A DNA stretch of 64,000 bases from positions 1 to 64,000 of the forward strand of contig DF237088.1 in the NCBI GenBank assembly GCA_000708835.1, written 5' to 3'. The position numbers and the translations under genes were made by a program. This DNA comes from Klebsormidium nitens (Eukaryota > Streptophyta > Klebsormidiophyceae > Klebsormidiales > Klebsormidiaceae). Under the pieces are notes generated by a model. That model made no database searches and was not told the DNA's origin. It worked only from the letters and a program-made list of their open reading frames with translations. Positions 23,358 to 36,588 of the stretch are shown here, piece by piece; position 1 is the first letter of the stretch, and each line of letters begins with the position of its first letter.

Positions 23358-24260
23358 TTATTTCAATTTCTCCATCACTTTGGCTAGGATGTCTTGCAGC
23401 TCAGACATACATACCCGGGCCTTCGATACACGGCCCTGATTGTTCTCAAGTTTTGCCGGAGCTGAGGGCAGGGCCTTTGAACAAACTGAACAAACTCGCA
23501 CGTCCTTTTGGGAGTTGGAGGGGACCAGTTCCAGCAGGGCCACGGCCTTTATGTAGACAATACTTGTCAGCACCCGGCCAGATCTGCCGACCTGCTGTAG
23601 TTCATGTGTCCCTTCCCTTAAGCAGTAGAGCTCGTAGATGTATTGCTGAGAACCAGGCAGGCCACGTGCCAGTTCTTTGAGCAAAGCAGCACCTTGGCAG
23701 GTGTTGGAAAGCTCCACACTGGCGGTTGGGGCATCCTGCAGGTTGATTTCCTGGTTGACGTAGACGAGACCAATCCGAGGCACAAAGTATCCAACGTTGG
23801 TGGTAGCCCTGATGCGAAAAGATCCTTCAGGAGTAAAAGGCTCATCCATTCCCAGGGGGGTCCATCCTCCCCTAACTTTGAAGCGACACCAGTAGCAGCA
23901 CCAGTAATACTTCAGCCAATCTATCCTCTTTCGCATGTCCGCCAGCACCGCTGCCCCACTTGTAGGCATTTCCACATCAGGGATGTCCACCCTGAATGAG
24001 GGAGACCGGACGTCCGGGTCGAGATATTCATAGAGGTCTCCCGTCACATACACTAGTACTTTCATCTTAGGGTATACTTGAGGACAAAATCTGGAGATCT
24101 GGAACAATTTCAGTGGTATTTGGACGTCCTGGTGCTGCAGGAGGTGAATCAATGTTTCCAAGGTCTTAGCGATGCCTGAGTCTGCTGAGGAGCATCTTAT
24201 AGCTTGAGATCTATTCACGATGCAATCAACTTGTGAGTAGTATCACTTTTGGTCGGCCAT
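23358..24260 (-). CDS. unknown intronless protein with early in-frame TGA
   Basis: I do not recognise this family. From ATG at 24260 the frame reads five codons, a TGA at 24245-24243, then is open to the stop at 23358 (about 294 codons). The next in-frame ATG is 24065, giving a 235-aa protein starting MKVLVYVTGDLYEYLDP. The part upstream of that ATG (SADSGIAKTLETLIHLL) also looks coding. A 36-nt stretch containing the TGA has GT...AG ends and phase 2 on both sides, so a very short intron is formally possible. The protein is mixed alpha/beta in look, with an aromatic patch (WLKYYWCCYWCRF), one CSVC pair near the C-terminus and a charged tail. Options: start at 24065, tiny intron, readthrough, or pseudogene. 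Confidence 0.5.
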
Positions 24261-24992
24261 AATATACAAGAACCTACGGCGCTTGGCCGCGGCGCCACAC
24301 ACCGCCGCGGCCGGCGCCGTGTGCGGCCGCGCGCCTTGGGTCATTCTCAGCGTCGGGGTTTAGGGGGGTTTACAGCCACCTGATTCACTCGGACAAAATG
24401 TGCGCGCACCGCTTTCTTTGTCGGGTGGCCAACTCCAGGCGAACAGATTGCAATGCTTGGCTGGCTCGGCTCGGGCTCGGCTCATTATTTAGCAATCTGC
24501 TCATGCATCACATCACATTGCAGAAAGCTGAGGTGGCCGGGATATAAGAGTGGTACAACTACTGTTTGCATAAGTGGTGCATTCGTCACTGGTTACAGCT
24601 GTAGTAGGTCCTAGCGGCAGCCCCAGCCCGGGCCGACGTGGCGTGAAGATAACGTGAAGATACGGGGCCGGGGAGATACGACGGCAAGCAATGATTCTCC
24701 CGTCAGACGGCTTTTCAAGCATCCGCTTTCCTTGAAGGTGATTTGTTACCTTAGAAAATTGAGGCGTTCAGCATCTGTCCCCAATGCAAAGGCACCTAGC
24801 TCAAAGAATAAAAGAAGACTATGCCACAATGCCCCTTTGAATCAAATGCACACCTTGCACAACAGTCACAAGATGTATCCACAAGCAGTTTTACAGCTAC
24901 CCGAGTGCTGACAATGACATACAAGCTATGTAAATATAGGTTCGGTATTGAGAGGCCCTGAGCGCCTCATAGTTTGCTCGGGGCATACTTCA
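24261..24992. promoter_or_regulatory. divergent intergenic gap with GC-rich near-palindromes
   Basis: Lies between the starts of the unknown ORF and the LRRC34-like gene. At about 24280-24335 a very GC-rich run repeats GCCGCGG, GGCGCC and GTGTG/CACAC words in both orientations and could form hairpins. About 24460-24485 repeats GGCTCGG. Promoters for both genes are expected here, but no element can be named. Confidence 0.4.
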
Positions 24993-27900
24993 ATGGAGGC
25001 TTTCAAAGAACTGTACGTTGAGAAATGCAGAGACTTCCTGTGTGAACCGATCAGCCTTCTGACCGAAGCGTTGCAAAGGGCAATTGAGAGCAGGTGCGCT
25101 GAACTTCTCATTGTTGTGGAGAGCATGGCAGTCCAACTATAATGCAGCTCCCCATGACAAAAGTCATGCGCTGCCCTTTGTTTATTGTCAAACAGAGCTG
25201 ACCGGTTGGAAAGTCAGTCCGGCAGATTTCGAGAGGTTGAAGGACTGCGCACAAGTGCCAATTCAGTTGTGGTTAGAAGGGAGTTCTTAAAAAGGGCTCT
25301 GGCAGGTATGCACAATTTATGCAAAGCATATCATGCCCCGGGTTTGTTGACTTGCTGCCATTGCGTCTGACAGGAAGCCTCTGACCACTCTCAAGCTCAA
25401 TGGCAACAGGAAAGAGCTGTTTTCCAAGCGGCTCGAATACATGCAGGTAAACTTGCCACATACATCAACTTGGGATCTGACCTCAGAGCTATTTCAATCA
25501 GTAGCAGCACTGTCATCGGGCCATGGTGGTACATGTGCTAGTAGCATTTGGGAACTCGTTGACTCGGACCTCTCTGGAATTGTGCAATGGCTTGTTGCTT
25601 ACAAGAGTGCCACATCCGGATATTTTGCTGCAGACAAGAATACCCCGTATGCAGCCGCATTAAGAAGCCTTTGCAACACGTGTTGAACCTTTTGCTGTAC
25701 CACCACTCTGCAGGTCTTTGCTCTTACGGAGGCTCTTCATGACGAAACGCAGATCGTGTCCTTGGACCTCTCTTACAACAACATTGACGATGCTGGAGCC
25801 GCAACCATAGCGCGTCTCCTTAAGGTGTGCTCTCAATAGCCTCTACCTTTCATGTTCGTGATCAGATTGAAAGCAATCCCATGTAGGAATGTTTCTCCGT
25901 CTGGGAAGCGCGCAAAAGGCAGTACAGTCTGTTCGTTTGTCAGAGACCTTATACGCTGGCGTCTCTTTATCGAGCTGATGGATCCTGTGTTCCAGTTCAA
26001 CAGCAGTCTTCAGTCCTTGAACCTGGAACACAACAACATCACTGGAGAGGGTGTCAAACAGCTGGCGGCATCGCTGCAAGCGGCAGAGGGCGGAGGCCTG
26101 GCGCTGAGGTCACTGAACCTTAGAGGCAATCCACTAGAGGATGCGGGGGGCATGGCACTTGCTGATATGCTCAAGGTGCGTTCCTTTGGAGCCCAAACAT
26201 GGATATCATGTGATTCGTAGCAACAGTCATGGAAGGGGATCCGAGCTTACAGCAAATATAAGTAGATTCCTGGCCAAAAGTAATCTCAGGACGAGTGTTT
26301 CCAAGTAAAGCCTGGGTCGAAGAAGATAAGCCTACAAGAAAAGGCGCGTCAATGGCAAAGGGCGACCTGATCACGATCATAGATTTGTCCGAAGCTTGAC
26401 TCATAAAGTGAGGGGAAAAGCTGGTACCAATTGTGCCGTCTTGGGGCATCTTTACAGGTCAATCGAGTCTTGCGAAGCTTGGACATCGGAGACACCCAGA
26501 TTGGCACCAAGGTCAGTGGCCAGTGAGATTTGCAGCGGGGCCCCGCAGACAAATGGTTCTTTGAACAAAATTTTCTCCAAGGCGAGGCTGCACTTTCCAG
26601 GCCCGATTCTAAGCACCAATAATCTTGCTTACTTTGGTTGTTTGACCACGTCGTATGGCATGGGCCCTTCCTGGTGCGTGAAGAAGCTTAGGGCTGCAGA
26701 GGACCGCTCTCGACATTATCTAGTGTCACCCCGCTAACTGAGCGGAGCTTCTGATGCAGTCGGTGATCTACATCGCCAACGTACTGCAGCAATCGAACAG
26801 GGCGCTCCAAAAGCTCAATCTCGACAACCCGCGGCTTTTCAGCCTGCAGGTAAATGTGATAGTCAAAGGGCCTAATCTTCTTATAGCATTCTTGCCACTT
26901 CATCTTTTCTTTGATACAGCTATCCAATCTGCCGGCGGCTGCTTGTAAGACGGGGTTGCACAAATCCGACATCTGATGCCGGGTTTTCCGGGCTAAGTAC
27001 TTGGGCTGGTGACAAGGCCGTCAGTTCCGTGTGCAGGAAGAGACCGCGAGTCACATCGCAAGAATGCTGGCAAACACCTCCAGCCTGCAAGAAGTCAAGG
27101 TACGTTCGATTCGCAAGGCGCTTCCATACAGACTTTTGTTTGGAGTGAGTGCAACTTCGAGCGCAATGAGTCTTGCAAACAGACTTTACAATGCGCTTTG
27201 CCAGGCCGGACTTTTGGACCGCCAGGAAGCGTACTTATGAGAAGCTTTAAGTGACTCTAGAGGGCAGGAAGTAGTTGAGTGCATTCTCGCACTGTTGATA
27301 TTACCTGCATTCAATTTGTGCAGCTGGGCAAGCATGCCATGCGGGACGCGGGGCTTGAGACTCTCCTCACCTACGGAATGATTCGAAACAAGTCGATCGA
27401 CTCCCTTGACCTTAGATGGTGAGCGGCAGCCGTCTCGACCACTCAAGCTTCTTTATTTGCTGAGCAACTTACGAGAACTCCACTTGCTTCTGTTCTCTGC
27501 ATCCTCTTCATCCCTGTTCTCTGGCCTATAATGACACTGGAGCACTGTGCTTGGACGAAGTGACAACAGACAACCTCTCTGAAAGTACAAGTCTTTGTTT
27601 CGCCTGCTGCAGTAACCAGATATCAGAAACCTCCGCCGCAAACCTTGCGCGCCTTCTCGGCGAAAGCCCAAACCTCCGAACCCTAAACCTCGCATGCAAC
27701 CGGATAGGCGACGCGGGCGCGGCCGGCCTTGCAGAAGGCCTGCTGCTCACTCCGTCCCTGACCAGGTACGTCTCCAGCCTTCCACTATACCTTGCTTGAA
27801 TGGCAGCTGAATTGGAAGATTGCATGTCCCCGCATCGCTTTCTGACTGTCAATGGGGCTTTTGAAGGCTTGCGCTGAGACTCGTCAGACGGTTTGGTCAC

Positions 27901-29181
27901 CATTTACTTTTGCTTGGGGTCTTTCAGGGATTTGCTTGGCACGCATCCTCTTTGACATCATCTCGAGTTTCCTCTCAGAAAGCAGGAGACATAGCTGTAA
28001 CGCAGATAAGGCTGTCCTGCAAACGTAATATAGTCGCTCGTTTGGGCCAAACCAAAGCGTCCTCGGAGCGGTCTTAGAAGGAAGAGCAGACCGTCTTTGC
28101 CCCCCCTCGTTTGTAGAACCTGGCCCGCAAAGACATGACCTTTTTTACTGCGTCAACAAGTCGTCCATCTTCTCATGCGTTTGTCCCCTTCTCCTTCGCA
28201 CGTGCAGTCTGGACCTTTCTCACTGCTCCATCAAAGATTCGGGGCTGCTAAGCATTGCGGAGGCGCTTAAACTTAACCGAACGGTGAGACGAATGCAAGC
28301 AAGCGACGAGAGTGAAGCCCCATATCAAAGACAACTTGAAACAAGACCTTCTGGAGTGCTCATCGTTTCATAGCACTTCACACCCGTGAAAGCATGTTGA
28401 TTCTCAGGATGTTGGTTGGACGAACTGTAGGAGATTGTCTAATTGTACAGCCGTGACAGTTTTCTGCTGGTTACATTCGCAGATTGGCCAGTTAGTCTGA
28501 AGTCAGAGCCACTGGTCTCGCTCCTGGCCTACGTGGTGTTTGACACTACTCGAGGGAGAGGTCTCGATAGCGACGATTGGCGAAGTCACACTTGGTATCC
28601 GTCCAGGTACCTCCGAACTTACGTTGGAGCAGTAATGTTGACTGCATCCGAAGCTAGTCTTACAGCTGCTTGTATGTCCGTCCCTTGCAGGTCATACACT
28701 TAAAACTGTGGGGGAACGAGTTCGGACAAGCGGCTGCCGCGGCTTTTGACGCGCTATTTAAAGACGTAAGCCAAGTTGCTCACACTTTACTCCCTTGCTA
28801 GTAAAACCGTTGACTTCCGCGGCTGAAGATCTGGCTGAAGGACGGCTGGCTACAGAGAAACGCTCCTTGTGTTTAGCCAGACGCTTTTCCTGGCAGCTGA
28901 CATCATTGTTTTAGCAATCATGGACCACAGAAGATGTTGAAGATTCTGGAGCCTGCAGGCTCTCATCAAATGAATCACTCCATGTACTAGGTCTGACACA
29001 TCATGATACTTTGCGAAGAAGAAGTGGCAAAAAGTGGCTGGAGCGTTTAGAGGCAGAGGCTACCATGTGGCCACGTTCTTTCTTCTCTTTGCAGAAACAG
29101 CGTCCAATACTCAAGATCGACTTCATGCTCTACTCCGTGGATGGTCAGTACCAGGTCGCACAGAAGCAGGCTCCTTCCTAA
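24993..29181 (+). CDS. LRRC34: leucine-rich repeat protein, LRRC34-like
   Basis: Ribonuclease-inhibitor-type LRR protein. Twelve exons: 24993-25093, 25374-25446, 25714-25824, 25996-26175, 26458-26511, 26760-26849, 27037-27099, 27324-27418, 27613-27765, 28208-28283, 28691-28765, 29095-29181; 385 aa, all junctions in phase. Repeats have the LxxLDLSxNxIxDxGAxxIAxLL form, and several exons begin at the same repeat position. Identity as LRRC34 rests on two blocks outside ordinary repeats: the LNLDNPRLFSLQEETASHIARML region and the C-terminal IHLKLWGNEF then YSVDGQYQVA. LRRC34 is tied to germ cells and ciliated cells in animals. An NLRC3-like protein is the alternative; it would lack those blocks. 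There is no NACHT domain. The ATG gives the usual short helical N-cap (EAFKELYVEKCRD). Confidence 0.84.
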
Positions 29182-31042
29182 CCGGCTGTTGACCCACTTG
29201 CTCGTGCCAGACCTTTTTTCGCTCCTTGTCGCAAAGCCTGGTCTTCAAAGATTTCATTTATGATTCTCCAGGACTTACGCATGCGTGGTCTCGTGATGAT
29301 GTTAAAAATTGTGGATTTAACGGGTCAACTAATGCAATTCTGGAGAACAACGACGTTCCATTTCAGCGTAAAAGTTCGCAAAATGTGTCCCATCGGACTC
29401 CAGGCCACGTTCCAACCGGCCGGTCGCCGTGACGGGTTGAGCCTTGGTTTCTTTTGACCCACTTCGATTACAGTTCTTGTGTACTTTTGAATGTCTGAAC
29501 TCATATTCATGAATTCGGGACAGCCGTTATGACTTACGAGGAACTATGCCGACAATGGATGGGACGCTAAAATCCTACACAATTAAAATGACATCGAGCA
29601 ATGGGCTACTAGCTGCGTGCATGCCAGTAGTAAAGCCTTTCCCCAATCATCGACCTGTTCAAACCAATGATTAATTATGATTTTGTGATGTCCCCGCCGA
29701 CTGTGTTAGAAAACTTGCCATCCAAAGCGTGGGCATCGAACTATCGAACAACGAAACGACATGGAAGCAAAGCAAGTGCCAGGGGAGAAGTCGTGAAAAG
29801 TACCTGTACCACCTTAGGAGAACATTGGAGTCAGTCACCACTATTCTGCACGTCGAGTATATCTTGGCCCAATGCTTGCAGAGCGCCTCAGGCTGATCAG
29901 GCTTTACAGTTGAGCAGTTAGGGGGGATATGTAGCTTAACACGCATGCATAATACGCTAATCACTGATTTGCCGAAGTTGGATACATCCTGCTATCTTGA
30001 GCATCACGAGAGAAGAGTACTACCCACGAGTAGACCTACTAGTACACTACTAGTTGAGATGCACTCGGCGTTTGCCTTTCGCATTGTACAGTATAGTAAG
30101 GGCATAGTACATGCAGTAATATCGCGTAGTGCCAAGTAGGTACGGACGTTCGATGCCGGCCGCCGGCCGGGGCGGCGGGCGCGTATGAAAGCTGGCGGCC
30201 CGGCCCGCATTGTAAGCGGCGCATATGCCGCGGCACACATTGTGCAATGATGTGGACAGTGGAATCCGAGTGTACCAATCATTGCATGCTCTTACTGGTC
30301 TGCCGGACTGTTCCGTCTCGCTGACGAGTAGGTCGGCCCGGGGCTTCATTACGGGCTGCAACAAGTTGCGGGCCTTCAGGAGTTGGACATGCAGGTAAGC
30401 ATTCGTCAGGGCCTTCGTGATCTACCGGCGTAGCTACGAGACTCCAGAGGTCGGTGGTGCCCCCCAGGGAAGATGAGCTGGGGCCCGCCGCGCCCCATGC
30501 AGCGCCGAGCGGATGCCGAGGCGCCCGGTTGCTTGCAAGCCGGGCACAATGGTGTCGGGAGCCCATTCAGGAATCTGGAATCTAGCCTGGGGATTCCTTT
30601 GCCGAGGAATCTCTTGCATGATTGCGTAGATTGATATCAATGGGAGCAGGGCACAAGTCGGACCGCCATGCAGGGCAGCAATATCAAAGTTACTGCAGCT
30701 GAAGTAGGTACGTCGTACCGAACTCCCGAAGGCATCTCTGGAGCGCCCCGCATAAGATGATTCGCCTGTGCTTGGCTATCTTTCAGTCAAAGGGGATGGC
30801 TGACGTCCAACGCTCCTGGGCAGGGGACCAAAGTCGAGAGCCCATCAATGTCGATCCAACGTCACCTCACCTCAAATGCGGAGTAAGAGTGCTCACGTTC
30901 GTTTTTGAGCACGACTGGTGCACAATATCAGCCCTGCACACATCGATGCCGCCTTCCTGCAGCTGAGACGCATTCGGATCGGACCTCAGGAGAGCTGAGC
31001 ACTTGTGCAGCTGATTGAAGCCCCTGTCTTCAGTCAGGCGCC
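29182..31042. other. intergenic between LRRC34-like and GDPD genes
   Basis: 1.9 kb with no credible exon chain. A GC-rich patch at about 30150-30230 and a short CTAGTA-type dyad at about 30018-30060 are present. The GDPD promoter should lie at the right end. Confidence 0.45.
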
Positions 31043-34000
31043 ATGGCTCTTCCTGGGCTGCTCCTCTTCTCCTTGGCCCTGGTGCTGGTCGGTGTCGTTT
31101 CCGCTCAACATCCGCTGAACACCCCGAACCCCAGCATCAAGTACCCGACCCAACCCCCGAGGCAGAACCCCTTCATCAAGCCCCCTGGTGCGGGGTACGG
31201 CATCCAAACACAGCGCCCCTACAACATTGCGCACAGAGGTGAGAAGGTCGAGCTGCGGCTCTCTTAAAGTTGCAATCCTGGCCCTACACTGCTAATCAAG
31301 CACCACATGGCCCTGCTTGAGGTTGGGCGCAGAATGAACAAGTTCGTCTAAGTATGGGGGGAGGCAGCTTGGGGTTCTTTGCTTCCTGTCAACAGAAAGT
31401 GAGGCCGTACTATCCTCAATTGAAGCTTCGTGAACCACCTCAAGTGACCACAGTAGACTGCAGGAGGCATCCTGTAACGATTCCATCAGGCGAGTCTTGA
31501 GGATGACTAAGTAATTTGAGTCCCGGACAGGCCTTGTTTGCAAGTCCTTAAAGTTGGACATATTCACACTTACTTGCTTGCCCAACTGTTCATGAGGGCT
31601 TCTTGTGCCAGAACTAAGGACCAACTACGGATCTTGGCTGGTAAATGTCCATGTCAGGCATTATCTTATGTCGCCCCCATCTTTCATGGCACAGGTGCTA
31701 ACAACGTGTACCCTGAGGAGTCTGAGCAAGCTTACAAGGTGAGTCCTTGCATCGCACCTCTAGATATCTTTCCAAACATTACTCACTCTTCTGACATCCT
31801 GTCTTTAAATGGCTGTACGTTTGCTTGGAACCATACTATGTCTTTTTGCATGACAGTCCCTTCAATACAGCCTTTGATGATTGTTGTTTTAGGACTGCAT
31901 ACAGGCGAGCTGATATACATCCACAGCTCAAAGCATCATACCCCTTCTTGTACCGCCTGTTGAAACTTATGACGTCTTCTTTTGTTGGGGCAGTGATCTC
32001 CTTCAAGGCGCAAACCCCAAGAGAGACGAGCCAAGACTTCCTAACTTGCAGCAAAGGTCCTGCTAATCAGTCTGTCGTCTCCTTGCAGCTCGCCATTGAT
32101 TTGGGCGCTGACTTCATCGAGTCGGACATCCAGGCCACTAAGGACGGCGTCCTGGTCTGCTTTCACGACATTGGGCTGAACCTCACAACTGATGTTTCTA
32201 CCAGGCCCGAGTTTGCAAGCAAGCTGACGACATACAATGACATCACTGGTAGGGCAGGAGCTAACTCTGTCTTAGGCAATCCTCAGTTGTGTGAATGCAG
32301 CTTGCTTTGCAAGTGACTGTCTGTCTGTGGGAGGTGCCTCATCTGTCATGCTCTTTCATGAGACATCTTCAACAGCAGGACCTTTCCTTTGGAACTACAA
32401 TGCTGGATCTGCAGAACCCCGCTCGTAGGCTCCTGCTAAAACCAAGTTTCTTGCACCTATTCCAGGTGGAGATGGGACCAACACTGACTGGTTCTTGGGT
32501 AAGCATCGGTATTCTCAATGTTCATCTCTTATCTCATGCTTTCGATACTGACTTGGCACCACAAGGAAGTTGAGTTGTTCGTTGCTTCCGAGGTTTGGTG
32601 CAGATCTTTCTGAGATGCTGCCAACAGTAATCAAGCGTATCGCTTAGCATGCCTCAACTGCTCAAAGTGGTGCTCATGACAAGCGTTGTGATCGCTCTTG
32701 CAGTCGACTTCACTTATGACGAGCTCAAGACGCTCAAGCTGAAGCAGCGGTTCCCCTATAGAGACCAGTCTTTCAATGGTAAGCCCCATAGCATCGGTCA
32801 AATGGATCAGGGAACAAGAGATTTGTCGTCCACGAGACTACGAATGTGTTAGAAGCTGGACAGCGGTGCAGATTGGATCAAACAAAGACACAAAGCACTT
32901 TGAGAAAGCAATATAGGTAGTCCCCTTTTGAAACATGATTTGAGCTGAAACAATTTATCAAGATCGGATGTAACCATAAGGCAAGGTTATGACGTTCTTA
33001 AAGCACAACCAACTTGGCCAGCACATTTGCGAGGCTCAGCTGCACCTGCAAAATAGTATGGAGCAGCAAGCGTTTGTCTGGGCACGGCATAGCGTGTCTC
33101 GCTTGTGCTGGCAGGCCAGTTCTCGATCATCACTTTCGAGCGGTACATCCAGATTGCGCAGGAGGCCAACCGAGTGGTCGGCATTTACCCAGGTGATATG
33201 GAATTCTCAACACCAGCTTCACAGAAGTGCTCATCCATTCAGAGACGACCGATCCATAGCAGCTTCTTATGGCCGTTTTCGCCTTCTTGCCGATCGAACG
33301 TTGCGCATAGTGATTGTTTTGAAAGGAGCGGGTGCAATGCGAAGGGGATGCAAAGGAAACGAAATGATGAAGTCTAATACATAGCTCAAAAATGCTTCGC
33401 ATTTAACATGGGAATGCTGAAAGGAATATAGTGCTCAGCTATGCCTGTCCGTTTCTTGCAGAGATCAAGAGCCCTCGCTTCAACAAGGCCCACGTGCAGG
33501 TACGTTCGTTTGCAATGCCCTCGAGCGCCATGTGAAGAGTGATCACTTGGATTCAGACCGGCCTGATCTTGTCACTGGTTCCTTCGTCCGCAGAGTCCCC
33601 TCCTTCGCTCACAATCCACTGATTTTCTCTCATTGGCTGCTTCTACGATCCTCCATCCTCAGACCACTCTTTCTTGCTTCACAAATCTTATGTGCTGCAG
33701 TTTCCCGGAGGCAAGAGCTTCGAGCAGGCGGTCGTGGATCTTCTGAACCAGTACGGCTATGGCGGGCCCTACCTGACCGACAGGTGGCTGGCCAAGCCGC
33801 TGTTCATCCAATGCTTCGCTTACACGTCGCTGCTCGAGGCCAAGAAGTACACCGACTCGCCCCTCGTCTTTCTGTACGACTCGCTGGACGCTCGCACGCA
33901 GGACACCAACGAGGTAACGAAACCAAGCCTAAAATAAATTTGGTCAGGCCTCGCTGAGCTGGTTTTCAATTAAACGAATCGGGTTGAGACTTGGTCGAAC

Positions 34001-35222
34001 GTCCCTAACCAGACCCGCCAGCGGCTGATCTAATACTCTGGGCCAGGGCTGCTTGCGCAAACAGGCAAGCTTTAGTTGCTCAGGTTTCTTTGAAATATTT
34101 CACACTCGTCCTGCCCGGCCGATCATCGGACCGTCTCGTTGTTGTTCAATAGACAGGCGTCCCATCCTTGCTGAGGATTGTAGTCGGACGCTCGCAGACG
34201 TACGCTAGCCTTTCTACGGACGCTGCTTTCGACATGCTGAAGTCCATTGGCGTCGTGGGATTGGGCCCGTACAAGGCCAATATCCAGCCCATCAATACGA
34301 CCACGAACTACTACTCTGGCAAGCCCAACGACTTTGTCACGCGCGCGCACAACAAGGGCTTCGAGGCACGTAATACGAACCTAGTGTCCTCCTCCCTTTC
34401 TCCTAAGGGTCCTGATTGAAATGGTGGAGCATTGCTGGTGTGTTTTATTCTGTAGTCAAACCTTTTTGCTCTGATTGAGATCGTCCTTGAACGGTCCAGG
34501 TTGCTGATTGGAAGATTCAAGCACTCAAGCTGAAGGTAGATTCTCCGTCAGAATCGGTTGTTGTTGCGTCTCCCCTCGCAAAAGCCTGCTCATAGAATAC
34601 GGTGGCCTTACCTGCGGCTTTTGTGCATCCGCAGGTGCACCCGTACACTTACCGTGCGGACACCCCTCAACTGGTCTTTGATCTCCACGGCAACTTCTTC
34701 AACGAGTTTATCTACTTCGACAAGGTCATTGGCGTGGTGAGTTATCATTGATTATCCATTCCATCAGCGAAAGCGGCAGGGCTGCAAAGATAGATATGTT
34801 GTGAGCGCTGCAATCTGCTTGCCCTTAATCGACACACTGTCTCGCCATTGTCTGCTTCTCCCGTTGGCTTCCGGACTCACACCCAATGCTTTCAGATTCG
34901 ACATTTGCGCAACTATTCAAAGAACGAAGTTGACGTTATTGCTTGCAGGACGGGTTCTTTACTGACTTCACCGAGTCAGCGTTCCAGTGAGCATCACTCC
35001 CTTGAGCAACGCATTCTTATACCAGCTCTCTACATGGAATCTCAGAGTCGTTTCTGCCCATTCTCATGCTGATTATTGTTGCAGCCTTATTCTCAGCCCA
35101 GTGCAGGTGAAGCAAGGTTCTGCACAGATTACAAGTCTTTCTTTATATGGTGCAGGTACCTCGAATGGACGCATCCCATCTTCACCAAGTCCGATATCTA
35201 CCAAACTCTCATTTTTCAGTAG
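31043..35222 (+). CDS. secreted glycerophosphodiester phosphodiesterase (GDPD5/6-like)
   Basis: Splits glycerophosphodiesters into glycerol-3-phosphate and an alcohol, a phosphate-salvage reaction. Exons: 31043-31238, 31695-31738, 32089-32248, 32466-32498, 32704-32778, 33115-33192, 33462-33499, 33701-33913, 34153-34365, 34635-34736, 34949-34986, 35156-35222; 418 aa. A signal peptide ([17 protein letters not shown]) points to secretion or the vacuole. Catalytic signature [13 protein letters not shown] has His64; ESD at 91-93 and CFHD follow. Downstream blocks ([42 protein letters not shown]) match plant GDPD5/6 and bacterial GlpQ, not the two-domain GDPDL proteins. Exon 9 seems to use a GC donor (GAG|GCACGT), since only that junction restores the conserved HNKGFE-VHPYTYR join. 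Confidence 0.92.
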
Positions 35223-36588
35223 TTACTCACAATGAAAGTTCTGACTAGCTTGCTCTGGAACATGTTATTTATAACCTACAGTGACTCAATCAAATATAGA
35301 AGCTCTGCAAAACGGAGAGGCTTTACACGGTAGCCTAGGCGTGTTGATAGTTCTCAAAGGATGGCCGTTTGGGCTGAACACGTTTTTGATGGCAATGCAT
35401 GGTTGCCCACTTCCTTTTCAGCGAAAGATACGCTAATATCATCTATCTTTGGGTTTCGGCAACAGCTCTTAATGAAGATCTCCGCCACTCATGTCTTTTC
35501 CGCATGATTGAAGTGTTGAGATTAGACAGCTCCGACTCATGTTTGAGGCGCCGTCGCCTGTTGTTGATTAGCTAGCATTGATGTGTTCTACGATAAACGA
35601 GAGCCTGACCAACAACTTCCATGTTTCGTAAGCCGCATGCGATTGTGATCAGCATTCGCGGATAACAACAGTCGATAATGATTGTATAAAAGAAGGTTTT
35701 GTTTCATTTTCCATTGATCATGATTCCCTGATTCCACTCTACATGGATACATGGCCGGCATTTGACATATACTTAGTAGGTTTCTCCACCGCAAACTCGC
35801 AACTCAATCAACTCGAAGGGTGATCCATGAGAATACATCTTGTTGCCGAACATGCCGGGCGTTCTCGTATAGTGCTGCAGAACCGGAATGACTCGATGAG
35901 GCGCACGTACCCAACTTCGAGTGCTTGTACAAGATCCTGCCGCGACCAGTGGTTATAAGACCACAAATTAGGCTGGACCCATCCGGCCGGCCACTAGCTC
36001 CAGCAATATCATTTCCCTGATATGTCACTCTACAAGATCTGTCGTTAGGACCTTAGAGTCAAACCTTGCGCAACCCGGTATGTGCAACTGCACCGTCAGT
36101 ACCACAAATGTTGTGCACGCATCATAGATGTAAAATTCTACCACTTGCCCCAATATACTCAAGGCAGAAAAGAACAATTTGACCTTCTGCTGATGGAGGG
36201 AGCTCCAGTTTGTCAGACCTTTTCAACGGGAACGATCTTTCGAGCTGCCACTCGAGCCTTTAGCTCCCGGACCTCTCGTCGTGTTTGTCGACTGTCTGTG
36301 TCGGCCAGTGTAGAACGTATTCTCTTTGCACGTGCCTGGCTTGCGCGCCTCTGTGATGAAACACCACATGCACCTTATCAGACAAATCATAACCCGTGAT
36401 TGATCAACAGTATGATTGCATCTCGGAAACTGAGCACAAAAATTTTCCAACAAAGCAGGTCGTCTCCCTGTGAGGATCTCTGTCGCTCAAGATGCAGCTT
36501 TCTGAAGTGCAGGAAATTGATGTGGAAAAAAGCCCGACAATTGCTCGAGAGCGGTGCAAGGAAAACCATGCTGACGTACCAGAAACTA
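35223..36588. other. intergenic between convergent GDPD and RRP44 genes
   Basis: 1.4 kb of 3' flanks. No exon chain, RNA gene or repeat was recognised. Confidence 0.45.

Noticed and set aside
27666-27695. Telomere-like CCCTAAACC in the LRRC34-like gene
   Set aside because: A single copy within a coding LRR exon; coincidence.
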